Positions 32,455 to 40,812 of a stretch of DNA of 64,000 nucleotides are shown here, in pieces. This stretch comes from Candidatus Melainabacteria bacterium (GTDB lineage: Bacteria > Cyanobacteriota > Vampirovibrionia > Obscuribacterales > Obscuribacteraceae). A model generated the notes under the pieces. It worked only from the letters and a program-made list of their open reading frames with translations, searched no databases and was not told the origin of the DNA. Where the stretch lies: NCBI GenBank assembly GCA_027451745.1, contig DAIDIP010000003.1:1-64000 (forward strand), written 5' to 3'. The translations under genes were made by a program, and so were the position numbers. Each line of letters opens with the position of its first letter. The first letter of the stretch is position 1.

Positions 32455-33984
32455 ATGCCACAGAGGCTAGCATCCAAAGATATGACACACTTTAGTAGCA
32501 ATTCGGGGATAACATTGGAAACTAAAACAACTGCGATGGACAAAAAAGAAACCGTAGCAGGTGGACTAGAAAATGTTATCTGCGATTTAAACACAATAAA
32601 AGGCCGCCTCCATTTCATAGGCATTGGTGGGATAGGGATGTCGGCTTTAGCTCGACTAATTTTAGGTAGAGGGATTGCTGTTAGCGGTTCTGATAAGCAA
32701 GGCAACCCGATAACTGACGAACTAATTAAATTAGGAGCAAAAATAAATATTGGTCATGCAGCAAACAATGCTGAAGGTGCAGCCGGTGTAGCAATTTCTA
32801 CTGCCATTACTAAGGATAATGCCGAATTGAATTGGGCAAAGGGAAATAACATTCCTATTTGGCATCGTTCGCAAATCTTAGCAGCATTAACGCATGGACA
32901 AAAACTCGTTGCAGTTTCTGGTACGCATGGAAAAACCACTACAACAGCTATGATTGGAAAATTATTCATAGATGGTGGTTTGGATCCCAGCATTGTTTTA
33001 GGAGGGGTTTTACCCTTGCTGCAATCTAATTGTCGAGCAGGAAAAAGCAATTATTTTGTGGCGGAGGCTGATGAGAGCGACGGTACACACGCCACTCTAA
33101 AAGCAGAGTTTGCGGTAGTTACCAATATTGAAGCCGACCACTTAGAAAATTATCCTGCTGGCATGAAACAAATTCTTGATACTATGAAAATTTTTGCTAA
33201 TCAGGCCAATAATGTGGTTTTGTGCCTGGATGATAAAGGCTGTCAAAAAATTCTGCCTGATTTAAAAAGCAGAATTGTTGGCTATCGCCTTAAAACCAAA
33301 GATACAATAGACACAAATATTCAGACATTTTATGAATTCGAAGATATCTCCGATGCGAATAATACTCTTATGACTGTTTATAAGAACGGCAAATTGTTAG
33401 GCACTGTCAGCCTTGCTGTGCCAGGCATTCATAATCAATACAATGCTATAGCAACTATTGCTGTTGGACTAGAATCGGGTATAGATTTTGAAACGGCAGC
33501 TAAATCTATAGGCACATTTGCAGGCGTAGATAGACGCTTTCAGATTATAGGACATGTAAAAGATGTTCTCATAGTAGACGACTATGCTCATCATCCAACC
33601 GAAATAGTGGCAACGCTACAGGCTGCTCGGCAATATATAAAGCAGGGTAAGTTTGCCGGCAAACGTATTGTGGCTGTATTCCAACCTCATCAGCCCGGTA
33701 GATTGCGAGATTTCTGGAGTGAATTTTGTGACGCTTTCAGTGATTGCGATTTATTATTGATTGCCGATGTATACATTGCTCGCGGGGGTGCAATACCCGA
33801 TATCAATAGCGAGCGATTTTGCAAAGAAGTAAAGCAAAAAAATTGTCATCATTTGCCAGGACCCTCGCAAGAGTTGGCCGCAAAAATAAAAGGCTTTTTA
33901 CAACCTCATGATTTAGTGATCACTATTGGTGCTGGCGATATAACTAATGTTGGACCACAATTACTGCGATTGTTACAGACCTAA
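32455..33984 (+). CDS. murC: UDP-N-acetylmuramate--L-alanine ligase
   Basis: MurC adds L-alanine to UDP-MurNAc, the first amino acid of the peptidoglycan stem. The N-terminal Rossmann domain starts at LHFIGIGGIGMSALARLIL, the ATP loop is VSGTHGKTTTTAMIGKLF, and later motifs include FVAEADESDGT, GVDRRFQIIGH and DDYAHHPTEI. The protein has 509 residues if it starts at ATG 32455, some 40-50 longer than typical. ATG 32482 and ATG 32536 are in-frame alternatives, and none has a strong ribosome binding site, so the start is uncertain. murB begins two bases after its stop. Confidence 0.95.
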   Translation: MPQRLASKDMTHFSSNSGITLETKTTAMDKKETVAGGLENVICDLNTIKGRLHFIGIGGIGMSALARLILGRGIAVSGSDKQGNPITDELIKLGAKINIGHAANNAEGAAGVAISTAITKDNAELNWAKGNNIPIWHRSQILAALTHGQKLVAVSGTHGKTTTTAMIGKLFIDGGLDPSIVLGGVLPLLQSNCRAGKSNYFVAEADESDGTHATLKAEFAVVTNIEADHLENYPAGMKQILDTMKIFANQANNVVLCLDDKGCQKILPDLKSRIVGYRLKTKDTIDTNIQTFYEFEDISDANNTLMTVYKNGKLLGTVSLAVPGIHNQYNAIATIAVGLESGIDFETAAKSIGTFAGVDRRFQIIGHVKDVLIVDDYAHHPTEIVATLQAARQYIKQGKFAGKRIVAVFQPHQPGRLRDFWSEFCDAFSDCDLLLIADVYIARGGAIPDINSERFCKEVKQKNCHHLPGPSQELAAKIKGFLQPHDLVITIGAGDITNVGPQLLRLLQT

Positions 33985-33986
33985 GT

Positions 33987-34904
33987 ATGGAAGAACATAC
34001 TCACGAACCACTAGCTCGCTATACTACTTTGAGAATTGGCGGAGAGGCTCAGCGTCTTTTTCAACCAAAAACCACCGAAGAATTGATTTCGATAATCACT
34101 CGTCTAGATCAAATAAGTGAACCTTGGCATATTTTAGGTGGCGGCTCTAATTTACTTGTGTCCTCTAGTGGTGTAAAAGGCAGCGTTATAAGAACTGCGC
34201 AGATGCTCGACATAAAACAATTAGATACATATTTAATTGAAGCATCCGCAGGCGTGAGGCTACCTCATCTAGCTCGCTTTGCGGCTGGTTTAAACTTATC
34301 GGGACTCGAATTTTTAGTTGGCATTCCAGGCACTGTGGGCGGTGCAGTGGTAATGAATGCAGGCGCTCATGGTAGTTGTATGGCTGAATTAGTAGAGTCG
34401 GCTCTTATATACGATGTCAAACAAAATAAGCTTATTACTATGACAAAAGACGATTTGTCCTTTAGTTATCGTAAGTCTACTATTGATCTGGGGAGCCAAG
34501 TTGTTGTTTCAGCTCGCCTAAATTTACGTGCAGGCAAACAAAGTGAAATAGAAGCAAAAATAAAAGCAAACGAAGAATATCGATTGAAGACCCAACCAAT
34601 AGGTTTTCCAAATGCTGGCAGCACTTTTGTCAATCCCGAACCAAATCGTAGTGCAGGGTACTTAGTAGAACAAGCCGGCTTAAAAGGATTCACTTCTGGC
34701 CAAGCTGCTGTTTCACAATTACACGCAAATTTTGTCATTAATTTAGGTAACGCCACTTCAACAGATGCCACAGCATTAATAAGACATATGCAAAATAGCG
34801 TATACGAAAAATTCTCTATAAAAATGCGCCCAGAATGGAAAACGCTAGGAGAATTCACAGCAGAAGAATTAGAGCCGTGGAAAGTAAAGGTTCCAAATAG
34901 TTAA
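33987..34904 (+). CDS. murB: UDP-N-acetylenolpyruvoylglucosamine reductase
   Basis: MurB reduces UDP-GlcNAc-enolpyruvate to UDP-MurNAc with FAD and NADPH. In 305 residues it has YTTLRIGGEAQ, the FAD motif LGGGSNLLVSSSG, EFLVGIPGTVGGAVVMNAGA, FSYRKSTI, and NAGSTFVNPEP with the catalytic serine. The missing Tyr loop of the E. coli enzyme marks it as the shorter type-II form. It starts two bases after murC. The gene order murC-murB is shared with cyanobacteria and Firmicutes. Confidence 0.95.
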   Translation: MEEHTHEPLARYTTLRIGGEAQRLFQPKTTEELISIITRLDQISEPWHILGGGSNLLVSSSGVKGSVIRTAQMLDIKQLDTYLIEASAGVRLPHLARFAAGLNLSGLEFLVGIPGTVGGAVVMNAGAHGSCMAELVESALIYDVKQNKLITMTKDDLSFSYRKSTIDLGSQVVVSARLNLRAGKQSEIEAKIKANEEYRLKTQPIGFPNAGSTFVNPEPNRSAGYLVEQAGLKGFTSGQAAVSQLHANFVINLGNATSTDATALIRHMQNSVYEKFSIKMRPEWKTLGEFTAEELEPWKVKVPNS

Positions 34905-34909
34905 TCACT

Positions 34910-35689
34910 ATGCAAATCCCGATAGATAATTTAAATATCAATTTCCAAGTGTACGGGAGTGGGCAGCCAATTGTAGTTCTCCACGGTTGGGGCGATCGCT
35001 CAGATAACTGGTATCCTTTTGCTCAGCTGCTAGCAAATAAATACCAAATATTTTTAGTGGATTTGCCAGGCTTTGGCGGCAGTGATACACCACCTATTCC
35101 CTGGGGAGTCGAGGACTATAGCAAAGCAATAACAAAACTTATTCAAGAATTAGAAATCGAAAAACCAATATTGATGGGACATTCGCATGGAGGCAGAATC
35201 ATCTGCAAAATTGCTAATGATACTAACATTGCTCGCGCTTTAGTTTTTGTTAGTAGCGGTGGTGTAGATATGCCCAGTTTAGAAGTAAGACTAAAGATTC
35301 TTTGGTTCAAAACAATTAAATGGTTGGTGAAACCTCTTGGCAAAACTGGCGAAAATATCTTAGACAATTATCGTAAAAAGCTCGGTTCACGGGATTACCA
35401 AGAAGCTGGATCAATGCGGGACACAATGGTTAAAGTAGCAAATTACAAATTGTTCAAACTGCTGCCAAATATAAATTTGCCATCGATAATTATTTGGGGC
35501 AGTGAGGATAAAACACTATCTTTTGACCAATCCAAAATATTTGAAAAATTGATTCCTGATTCATATATAAAAATCATTTGGGGAGGAAGTCATCATTTAA
35601 ACCTAGACTCAGCACAAGAATTAGCTGAAATTGTTGATGACTTTGTTAGTAGCTTAGAATTGGATGCAAAAGTAGTGAGTGCTCATTAG
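34910..35689 (+). CDS. Alpha/beta hydrolase inside the mur cluster
   Basis: This 259-residue alpha/beta-hydrolase has the oxyanion region VVLHGWGDRSDNW, the nucleophile elbow MGHSHGGRI, an acidic residue in WGSEDKTLS and the late histidine in GGSHHLNLD, so the catalytic triad is complete. The substrate is unknown. It sits five bases after murB and two bases before the MurF-like gene, so it belongs to the cell-wall operon. A role in precursor, lipid-carrier or amide/ester chemistry of the wall is plausible but unproven. Confidence 0.88.
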   Translation: MQIPIDNLNINFQVYGSGQPIVVLHGWGDRSDNWYPFAQLLANKYQIFLVDLPGFGGSDTPPIPWGVEDYSKAITKLIQELEIEKPILMGHSHGGRIICKIANDTNIARALVFVSSGGVDMPSLEVRLKILWFKTIKWLVKPLGKTGENILDNYRKKLGSRDYQEAGSMRDTMVKVANYKLFKLLPNINLPSIIIWGSEDKTLSFDQSKIFEKLIPDSYIKIIWGGSHHLNLDSAQELAEIVDDFVSSLELDAKVVSAH

Positions 35690-35691
35690 CT

Positions 35692-37113
35692 ATGAATCTG
35701 AAGTATTACCTGCTAATTTTTCAACTAGAAGCCTACCGAGTTCTGCGCTTTTTAAACTGGATTGCTAAACACTATATTGGTTTTAAACCAGAAAATAAAG
35801 AACCTGTTTGGACAGTCAAAGCAAAACAATTGTATAGGCTATCTATTCTTATTTTTACAGTTTGTGCTCTGTATTTGTTCTTTACGCAAAATATTTTTAT
35901 AGCCTTGATTGCCACAGCTATTTTATGGCTCAACAGCTATGTCTTATTGATATTAGCTTTGGGTGTAATTAGGCCGTATGAAATTTTCAATCGTTTACGC
36001 GTTAAGCAGCTTATTAAAAACAAAATTCGTAATCTAAAAGAACAACATCATTTAACTGTAATTGGCATAACTGGCAGTTTTGGTAAAACATCAAGCAAAA
36101 TGGTAATTGGACAAGTGTTACCAAAATGCCATATAACACCTAAGTCATATAACACAATGTTTGGCATATTCAAAACAATAGATTATGAGCTGAATAAACG
36201 CTATAAATTTTTTGTGTGCGAAATGGGTGCCTATAAACGTGGGGACGTCAAAGAATTTTGTGAACTGGTCAGTCCGGATATTGGTGTTTTAACAGGAATA
36301 AACGAACAACATTTAGAAAGATTTGGTTCAATTGAAAACACAATTCAAGCCAAATTTGAAATTCTCACTACATTGAATAGTGGTGGTACAGGTATTGTTA
36401 ATCTAGATAATGACTTAGTCAGAGAAAATATAATTCGTTTTAAAGATAAGCTAGATCGCAAGCGTATTTATTTGATTGGTTATTCTCTTGGTGGTAAGAG
36501 TAGCGAATACTGCAAAGAGATTATTTCAATCAATAGTTGGCGCATTGAAAATAATAAATCGGTCTTCGAACTCTCTTATAAAGGGCAGACTTATAATTTA
36601 AATACAGCCCTTATTGGTAAAGGACATCTTTCTAATATTTTGGCTGCTATTGCGGTAGCTTTATCTTGCGGACAAAATATAAATGATGTTATTGATAGGG
36701 TCAGCAAAGTAAAACAAATTCCCCATAGACTTGAACTTCGAGTTAATCATGGCATCGCGATGCTAGACGACACCTATAGCAGCAATCCTACAGGATTTAG
36801 AGAGGCTTTAGAAACTCTAAAACAGTTCCAGGGCAATAAAGTGCTTATTACACCTGGCATTGTTGAACTTGGCGATAAAGCCTTGGCTATTCATAAAGAA
36901 GTGGGCGGTCTAGCAGCTAGTGTTTGCGATGAAATTGTTTTGGTTGGCAATTCTGCTAATTTACAGGCTATGAAAGAGGGCATTTTGTCTGCTGGATATG
37001 AAAGCCATAAAATTATGCAGTTGACAGGGCGAGCTAAAGTGCCAGAATATTTGCAAACAAAAAACAACTGCACTGTGTTAATGGAAAACGATTTACCAGA
37101 TCAGTATTTATAG
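35692..37113 (+). CDS. Membrane-anchored MurF-like ligase
   Basis: The 473-residue protein has a Mur-ligase central and C-terminal core: ATP loop VIGITGSFGKTSSKMV, FVCEMGAYKRGD, LTGINEQHLERFGS, HRLELRVNHG, DDTYSSNPTGFREAL and ITPGIVELGD. This fits MurF, the ligase adding D-Ala-D-Ala to UDP-MurNAc-tripeptide. The first 110 residues are not the usual MurF substrate-binding domain but contain two hydrophobic segments (about 48-95), so the enzyme is probably tethered to the membrane. Genes upstream are murC and murB. It could act on a different, perhaps lipid-linked, substrate. Confidence 0.85.
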   Translation: MNLKYYLLIFQLEAYRVLRFLNWIAKHYIGFKPENKEPVWTVKAKQLYRLSILIFTVCALYLFFTQNIFIALIATAILWLNSYVLLILALGVIRPYEIFNRLRVKQLIKNKIRNLKEQHHLTVIGITGSFGKTSSKMVIGQVLPKCHITPKSYNTMFGIFKTIDYELNKRYKFFVCEMGAYKRGDVKEFCELVSPDIGVLTGINEQHLERFGSIENTIQAKFEILTTLNSGGTGIVNLDNDLVRENIIRFKDKLDRKRIYLIGYSLGGKSSEYCKEIISINSWRIENNKSVFELSYKGQTYNLNTALIGKGHLSNILAAIAVALSCGQNINDVIDRVSKVKQIPHRLELRVNHGIAMLDDTYSSNPTGFREALETLKQFQGNKVLITPGIVELGDKALAIHKEVGGLAASVCDEIVLVGNSANLQAMKEGILSAGYESHKIMQLTGRAKVPEYLQTKNNCTVLMENDLPDQYL

Positions 37114-37214
37114 ATTCTATGTTTTAGGCATGTTTTAAAAAGAGATTCTAATAAATTACGGTTCTGCAGAAGCCATGGATTCAATTAATATACAAAGCAT
37201 TAAAGAAATATACT

Positions 37215-37523
37215 TTAATTGTTCACGGACTGAATTTCAAAGCAATTTTCTAAAACAATTTTTCTAAAATCAGGAGCAATTGCTGCCCAATCGATGACAT
37301 CAACTTTATACGGTAAGTCAGAAAGACTGAATTCATCACGTAAATAACCAAGCGTTTCAAATGGAATACGCTCATTACTTATTATGCATAAATCTAGATC
37401 TGATGTTTTTTTTGCTTTCCCGGTTACTCTAGAACCAAAAGCCGCAACCCGATAATCAGGAACATAACGTTTAAGTACGTCTCTAACGATTGCTAAATGA
37501 TCGGGGCGAACATCAAGTGGCAT
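37215..37523 (-). CDS. MNT-type minimal nucleotidyltransferase (antitoxin)
   Basis: The 102-residue protein is a minimal nucleotidyltransferase with the pol-beta motif AAFGSRVTGKAKKTSDLDLCI, giving the catalytic aspartates, and a third acidic residue in KVDVIDW. In HEPN/MNT toxin-antitoxin systems the MNT protein AMPylates the HEPN toxin. Its start overlaps the end of the HEPN gene by 11 bases, so they are translated together. It ends about 100 bases from murF, facing it. Because this pair is a mobile two-gene unit, it may have been inserted between murF and ddl. Confidence 0.88.
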   Translation of the reverse strand: MPLDVRPDHLAIVRDVLKRYVPDYRVAAFGSRVTGKAKKTSDLDLCIISNERIPFETLGYLRDEFSLSDLPYKVDVIDWAAIAPDFRKIVLENCFEIQSVNN

Positions 37524-37911
37524 GTCTTAATGACTCCAATAAAGCTATAGCGTCAGGCAAAAATACTTTGGCCTCTTCAGCCACCTTTTTAGCTACTTCA
37601 ACGTTATAGCTATGCGATGTCTCGTTGCGAGCTTCATAATGTCCGATCCAAGATCCGGCATCGGCAACCAATCTAAGTCTAGCTGCTTCGCGAAAAAGAT
37701 CTTTTTTTGTTCTTATACTAGCATCATCGATTTGAGCAATCACTTTTAGATATCGTTGCAACAATTTCCAGGAAAGATCCATACTATACTCAAAACGCTG
37801 GATAACTCCATCGCGTCGCAACTCATCATCAGGATTTAAATTCATTTGCTCTAAACCCTCCTCTAATTGTTTGAGTGCCTTTGCGAGCGGATCTAGATTT
37901 AATTCTTGCAT
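37513..37911 (-). CDS. HEPN-domain protein (HI0074-like) of a HEPN/MNT pair
   Basis: The 132-residue all-helical protein resembles the HI0074/HEPN family. It has FEYSMDLSWKLLQRYL in the middle, and ARNETSHSYN near residues 94-103 matches the R-X4-H-X-Y motif. In this motif R and H form the RNase site, and the tyrosine is the residue AMPylated by the MNT partner. A ribonuclease toxin controlled by the MNT antitoxin is the likely role. AAAGG lies before the ATG. The pair could also be a non-toxic nucleotidyltransferase complex, as first described for HI0073/HI0074. Confidence 0.88.
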   Translation of the reverse strand: MQELNLDPLAKALKQLEEGLEQMNLNPDDELRRDGVIQRFEYSMDLSWKLLQRYLKVIAQIDDASIRTKKDLFREAARLRLVADAGSWIGHYEARNETSHSYNVEVAKKVAEEAKVFLPDAIALLESLRHAT

Positions 37912-37938
37912 AGTAGCTACCTTTATTTAACTGATTAG

Positions 37939-38997
37939 TTAGGCTACAGCTTCTTGCTTAGTATTTACACCGTGCTCCATTAAAGCAAGCTCAATTAATT
38001 TATCAAAGAAAGCTGTAGGGCTCATACCCGCTTCAGCAGCTTGATGAAATACCATTGTTGAAGGGGTTACGCCCGGCAAAGTATTTGGCTCATTAATATA
38101 CAGTTTTCTTTCATTAGTATCCCAAAAACCATCGATGCGGGTATACACACGCAAATTCATAGCTCTATACGCTTTAACAAATTCGTCTTGCATTTTTTTG
38201 ACGTCTTCTTCTGGCACTCTTGGAGGAGTGATCATTTGCGCATCTCCAGGCAAGAATTTTTCTTCTAAAGTTAGAAATTCGCCTTTAAAAGGCGTCTCTG
38301 TTGGTAGAAGCGCAACTGGGTGCTCGTTGCCTAATACAACACAAGTGACTTCCATCATATTCATGAATTTTTCAGCCATGATAACGCGATCCCATTTCAT
38401 AGCTTCATGAATGGCAGCTTTTAACTGCGAGCGGTCATTTACTTTAGAAATACCAGTACTGCAGCCTTCACAAGATGGTTTTACAACACAAGGAAAACCA
38501 AGTTCCTTTTCTACTTTGTCTTCTACTTGAGAAAGATTTTCCAAATCGTCTTTGCGAATGACTACATGAGGAGCGTAATGCAAGCCGGCTGCTTTGAGTA
38601 ATTGTTTTTGAAAAACTTTATCCATACCGATTGCTGCACCGATAATTCTTGGTCCGTTATATGGTATTTGCAAAATTTCTAACAAGCCCTGCAAAGCGCC
38701 ATCTTCTACATATTTGCCATGCAAGCCAAGAAAGGCAAAATCAATGATATTTTTTAGATCTTCAAAATAAATTCTTTTAGCATCAGTCTCTAAACATTTT
38801 TCTATATCAGCAGTGGCATTCATCCACAAAAGACGTTCTGCTACTTCATAGAATTTCAAATCGTAACTTACATAGATAGGAATAATATGATATTTGCTAT
38901 TGTCTAAGCTGTTATATATATGCCGTCCACTTTCTAGAGAAATTTCTTTTTCTGACGAACAACCGCCAAAAAATACGCCTACTCTCATATTAGTCAT
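37939..38997 (-). CDS. ddl: D-alanine--D-alanine ligase paralog B (degenerate)
   Basis: The 352-residue protein is an ATP-grasp Ddl-family ligase. It keeps the N-terminal GGCSSEKEISL glutamate, the lysine and RxD of the ATP/metal region (RVYTRIDGFW) and the metal-site motif INEPNTLPGVTPST. It departs from the Ddl consensus where the catalytic serine loop would be GSSVG (here GCSTG), where the catalytic tyrosine in the F-Y-x-Y-E-x-K-Y segment is leucine (FLTLEEKF), and at HGxxGEDG (HGKYVEDG). Its ATG follows the TAA of paralog A with no gap. It may be inactive, regulatory, or active with another substrate or with paralog A. Confidence 0.85.
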   Translation of the reverse strand: MTNMRVGVFFGGCSSEKEISLESGRHIYNSLDNSKYHIIPIYVSYDLKFYEVAERLLWMNATADIEKCLETDAKRIYFEDLKNIIDFAFLGLHGKYVEDGALQGLLEILQIPYNGPRIIGAAIGMDKVFQKQLLKAAGLHYAPHVVIRKDDLENLSQVEDKVEKELGFPCVVKPSCEGCSTGISKVNDRSQLKAAIHEAMKWDRVIMAEKFMNMMEVTCVVLGNEHPVALLPTETPFKGEFLTLEEKFLPGDAQMITPPRVPEEDVKKMQDEFVKAYRAMNLRVYTRIDGFWDTNERKLYINEPNTLPGVTPSTMVFHQAAEAGMSPTAFFDKLIELALMEHGVNTKQEAVA

Positions 38998-40122
38998 TTA
39001 AGATACCCCCACTTTCTCTTCATGGGCCGCCATGCCGAGATCAATTATTGTAGAAATAAATGTGCGAGGATTGAACTTTGCTCCACCCTTGCTCTTCAGC
39101 CCGCCTTTACCCTTTAATAACATGTCTTGCAAGGACGCTTGTTGGAACACATAAGATGATGGAACCATAATTGTTCCAGTATGTGGCTCGCTGATATAGA
39201 CTGTTTCTTTGTTTTTCAAGAAACCATCTACACGTCCATAACCTTGGATATTGAGCATTTTATAGACTTTAACACCAATGTCCTGAATTTCTTTTATTTT
39301 TTCTTGCGGAGCTCTAATTGGCGTGTGATAAACAGCCTGTCCAGGCATATATTTGTTTTCATAAGTAAAAAAGTCACCGCTAAATTCCACTTCAGAAGGT
39401 TGCATGGCTACAGGCTCATCAGCACCAACAACGACACACATAAATTCTTGACCGACAATAAATTCTTCAATTAAGACTTCGTCGTCCCATTTTAATGCTT
39501 CTCTAAGAGCAGCATCTAGCCCTTTAGCGCTGCGCACACAAGAAACACCAATGCTAGAACCTTCAGCAACTGGTTTGACGATTACAGGGAAACCAAAACG
39601 TTCATTAATTTCTTTAACTATTGATTCGACTTTCTGTGACTTGCCATAATCGGTTCTATACACAGTAATGTCTTCGGCTACGGTAATACCGTTTGCTTTT
39701 AAAAAGCGCTTGTGGACACCTTTATGCATACAAACAGCTGAAGCCAATATACCTGAACCTGAATAAGGAACCTTAACCATCTCCAGTACCCCTTGGATGG
39801 CACCATCTTCACCGTATTTTCCTAAAAGAGCAATGAAAGCAAAATCTATTACACTGCTGAGGTCTTCAAAACGAATGTGCTTTGCAGAGGCTTCAAGTTT
39901 TTCTTCCACATCTTTTGTGGTATTTTGCAGCACCAATTTCGGTGGCAAGTGCCACAGTAATCCAGAATAGCTCATATACAGGGGAATGCCCTCGTACTTG
40001 GAGGAATCAAGAAGATTTAGGACATATCTTCCGGTTGCCAAAGAAACTTCTTTCTCAGCTGATTTACCGCCGAAAAGTACTCCGACACGAATCTTTTTTT
40101 GTGGATTTTGATTTTCGCTCAC
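38998..40122 (-). CDS. ddl: D-alanine--D-alanine ligase paralog A (degenerate metal site)
   Basis: The 374-residue Ddl-family protein keeps GGKSAEKEVSL (glutamate), KPVAEGSSIGVS (catalytic serine), the F-T-Y-E-N-K-Y tyrosine segment and GYGRVDGFL. The metal motif E-x-N-T-x-P-G is EPHTGTIMVPSS, so the conserved asparagine is histidine and the PG is lost. HGxxGEDG is LLGKYGEDG, with the histidine changed. The C-terminus has an insert rich in Lys and Gly (MLLKGKGGLKSKGGAKF). The GTG start at 40122 has AGGT upstream. It precedes paralog B directly, and the two damage patterns are complementary. Confidence 0.85.
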   Translation of the reverse strand: MSENQNPQKKIRVGVLFGGKSAEKEVSLATGRYVLNLLDSSKYEGIPLYMSYSGLLWHLPPKLVLQNTTKDVEEKLEASAKHIRFEDLSSVIDFAFIALLGKYGEDGAIQGVLEMVKVPYSGSGILASAVCMHKGVHKRFLKANGITVAEDITVYRTDYGKSQKVESIVKEINERFGFPVIVKPVAEGSSIGVSCVRSAKGLDAALREALKWDDEVLIEEFIVGQEFMCVVVGADEPVAMQPSEVEFSGDFFTYENKYMPGQAVYHTPIRAPQEKIKEIQDIGVKVYKMLNIQGYGRVDGFLKNKETVYISEPHTGTIMVPSSYVFQQASLQDMLLKGKGGLKSKGGAKFNPRTFISTIIDLGMAAHEEKVGVS

Positions 40123-40358
40123 TGTGATTACCTATTCGAAACTAGTCCCAGAGCGCTTCAATGTTGTCATGAAGCCCTATTTTAGTGCAGTTCTTATTTT
40201 ACGCGATTTTTAATAGAAGGCGGTAAGAAACCGGTAAAAATATATTCCACATGTCCTGAAGTCTTACATATATGTAAGAGATTCTGTCATCTTTTCGCTA
40301 ACGCCTAAAGCAAAATAGTGATGATAGCTAAGCATCGAACGTAAAGGAGTTATTAAAT

Positions 40359-40748
40359 ATGCAAGCAGTCTTTACAATAACCTTTTTGGCAATCTCGAAT
40401 ATTTTTATGACATTTGCCTGGTATGGCCATTTGCGTTTCAAGGAAACACCCATCTGGCAAGCAATATTAGCAAGCTGGTCAATAGCACTATTGGAGTATT
40501 GTTTTCAGGTGCCAGCCAATAGAGTAGGCAGCCTTCATTTTTCCACCGCCCAGCTTAAAATCATTCAAGAAGTTATTACCCTAACTGTTTTCGCATTCTT
40601 TTCTGTGCTTTATTTAAAAGAAGAATTCCGATGGAATTATTTAATAGCCTTTGTATTTATCATCGGCGCGGTATTTTTTGTTTTTACCCCCTTCAGGCTA
40701 GATATTGCAACCGGATTAACAAAACTTAGAACACTTTGTCAGTTATGA
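40359..40748 (+). CDS. DMT-superfamily small membrane protein (DUF486-like)
   Basis: This 129-residue protein has four hydrophobic helices and the DUF486/DMT pattern FMTFAWYGHLRFKE, SWSIALLEYCFQVPANRVG and LTVFAFFSVLYLKEEFRWNYL. Family members are small inner-membrane proteins of unproven transport function. AAAGGAG lies eight bases before the ATG. It stands alone, divergent from the ddl pair. Confidence 0.88.
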   Translation: MQAVFTITFLAISNIFMTFAWYGHLRFKETPIWQAILASWSIALLEYCFQVPANRVGSLHFSTAQLKIIQEVITLTVFAFFSVLYLKEEFRWNYLIAFVFIIGAVFFVFTPFRLDIATGLTKLRTLCQL

Positions 40749-40812
40749 TAGTCTGTTACTTTGCCTGAAAGAAACTCACAGTCAAATCATACCAGTCGAG
40801 GAAATTGATTAG

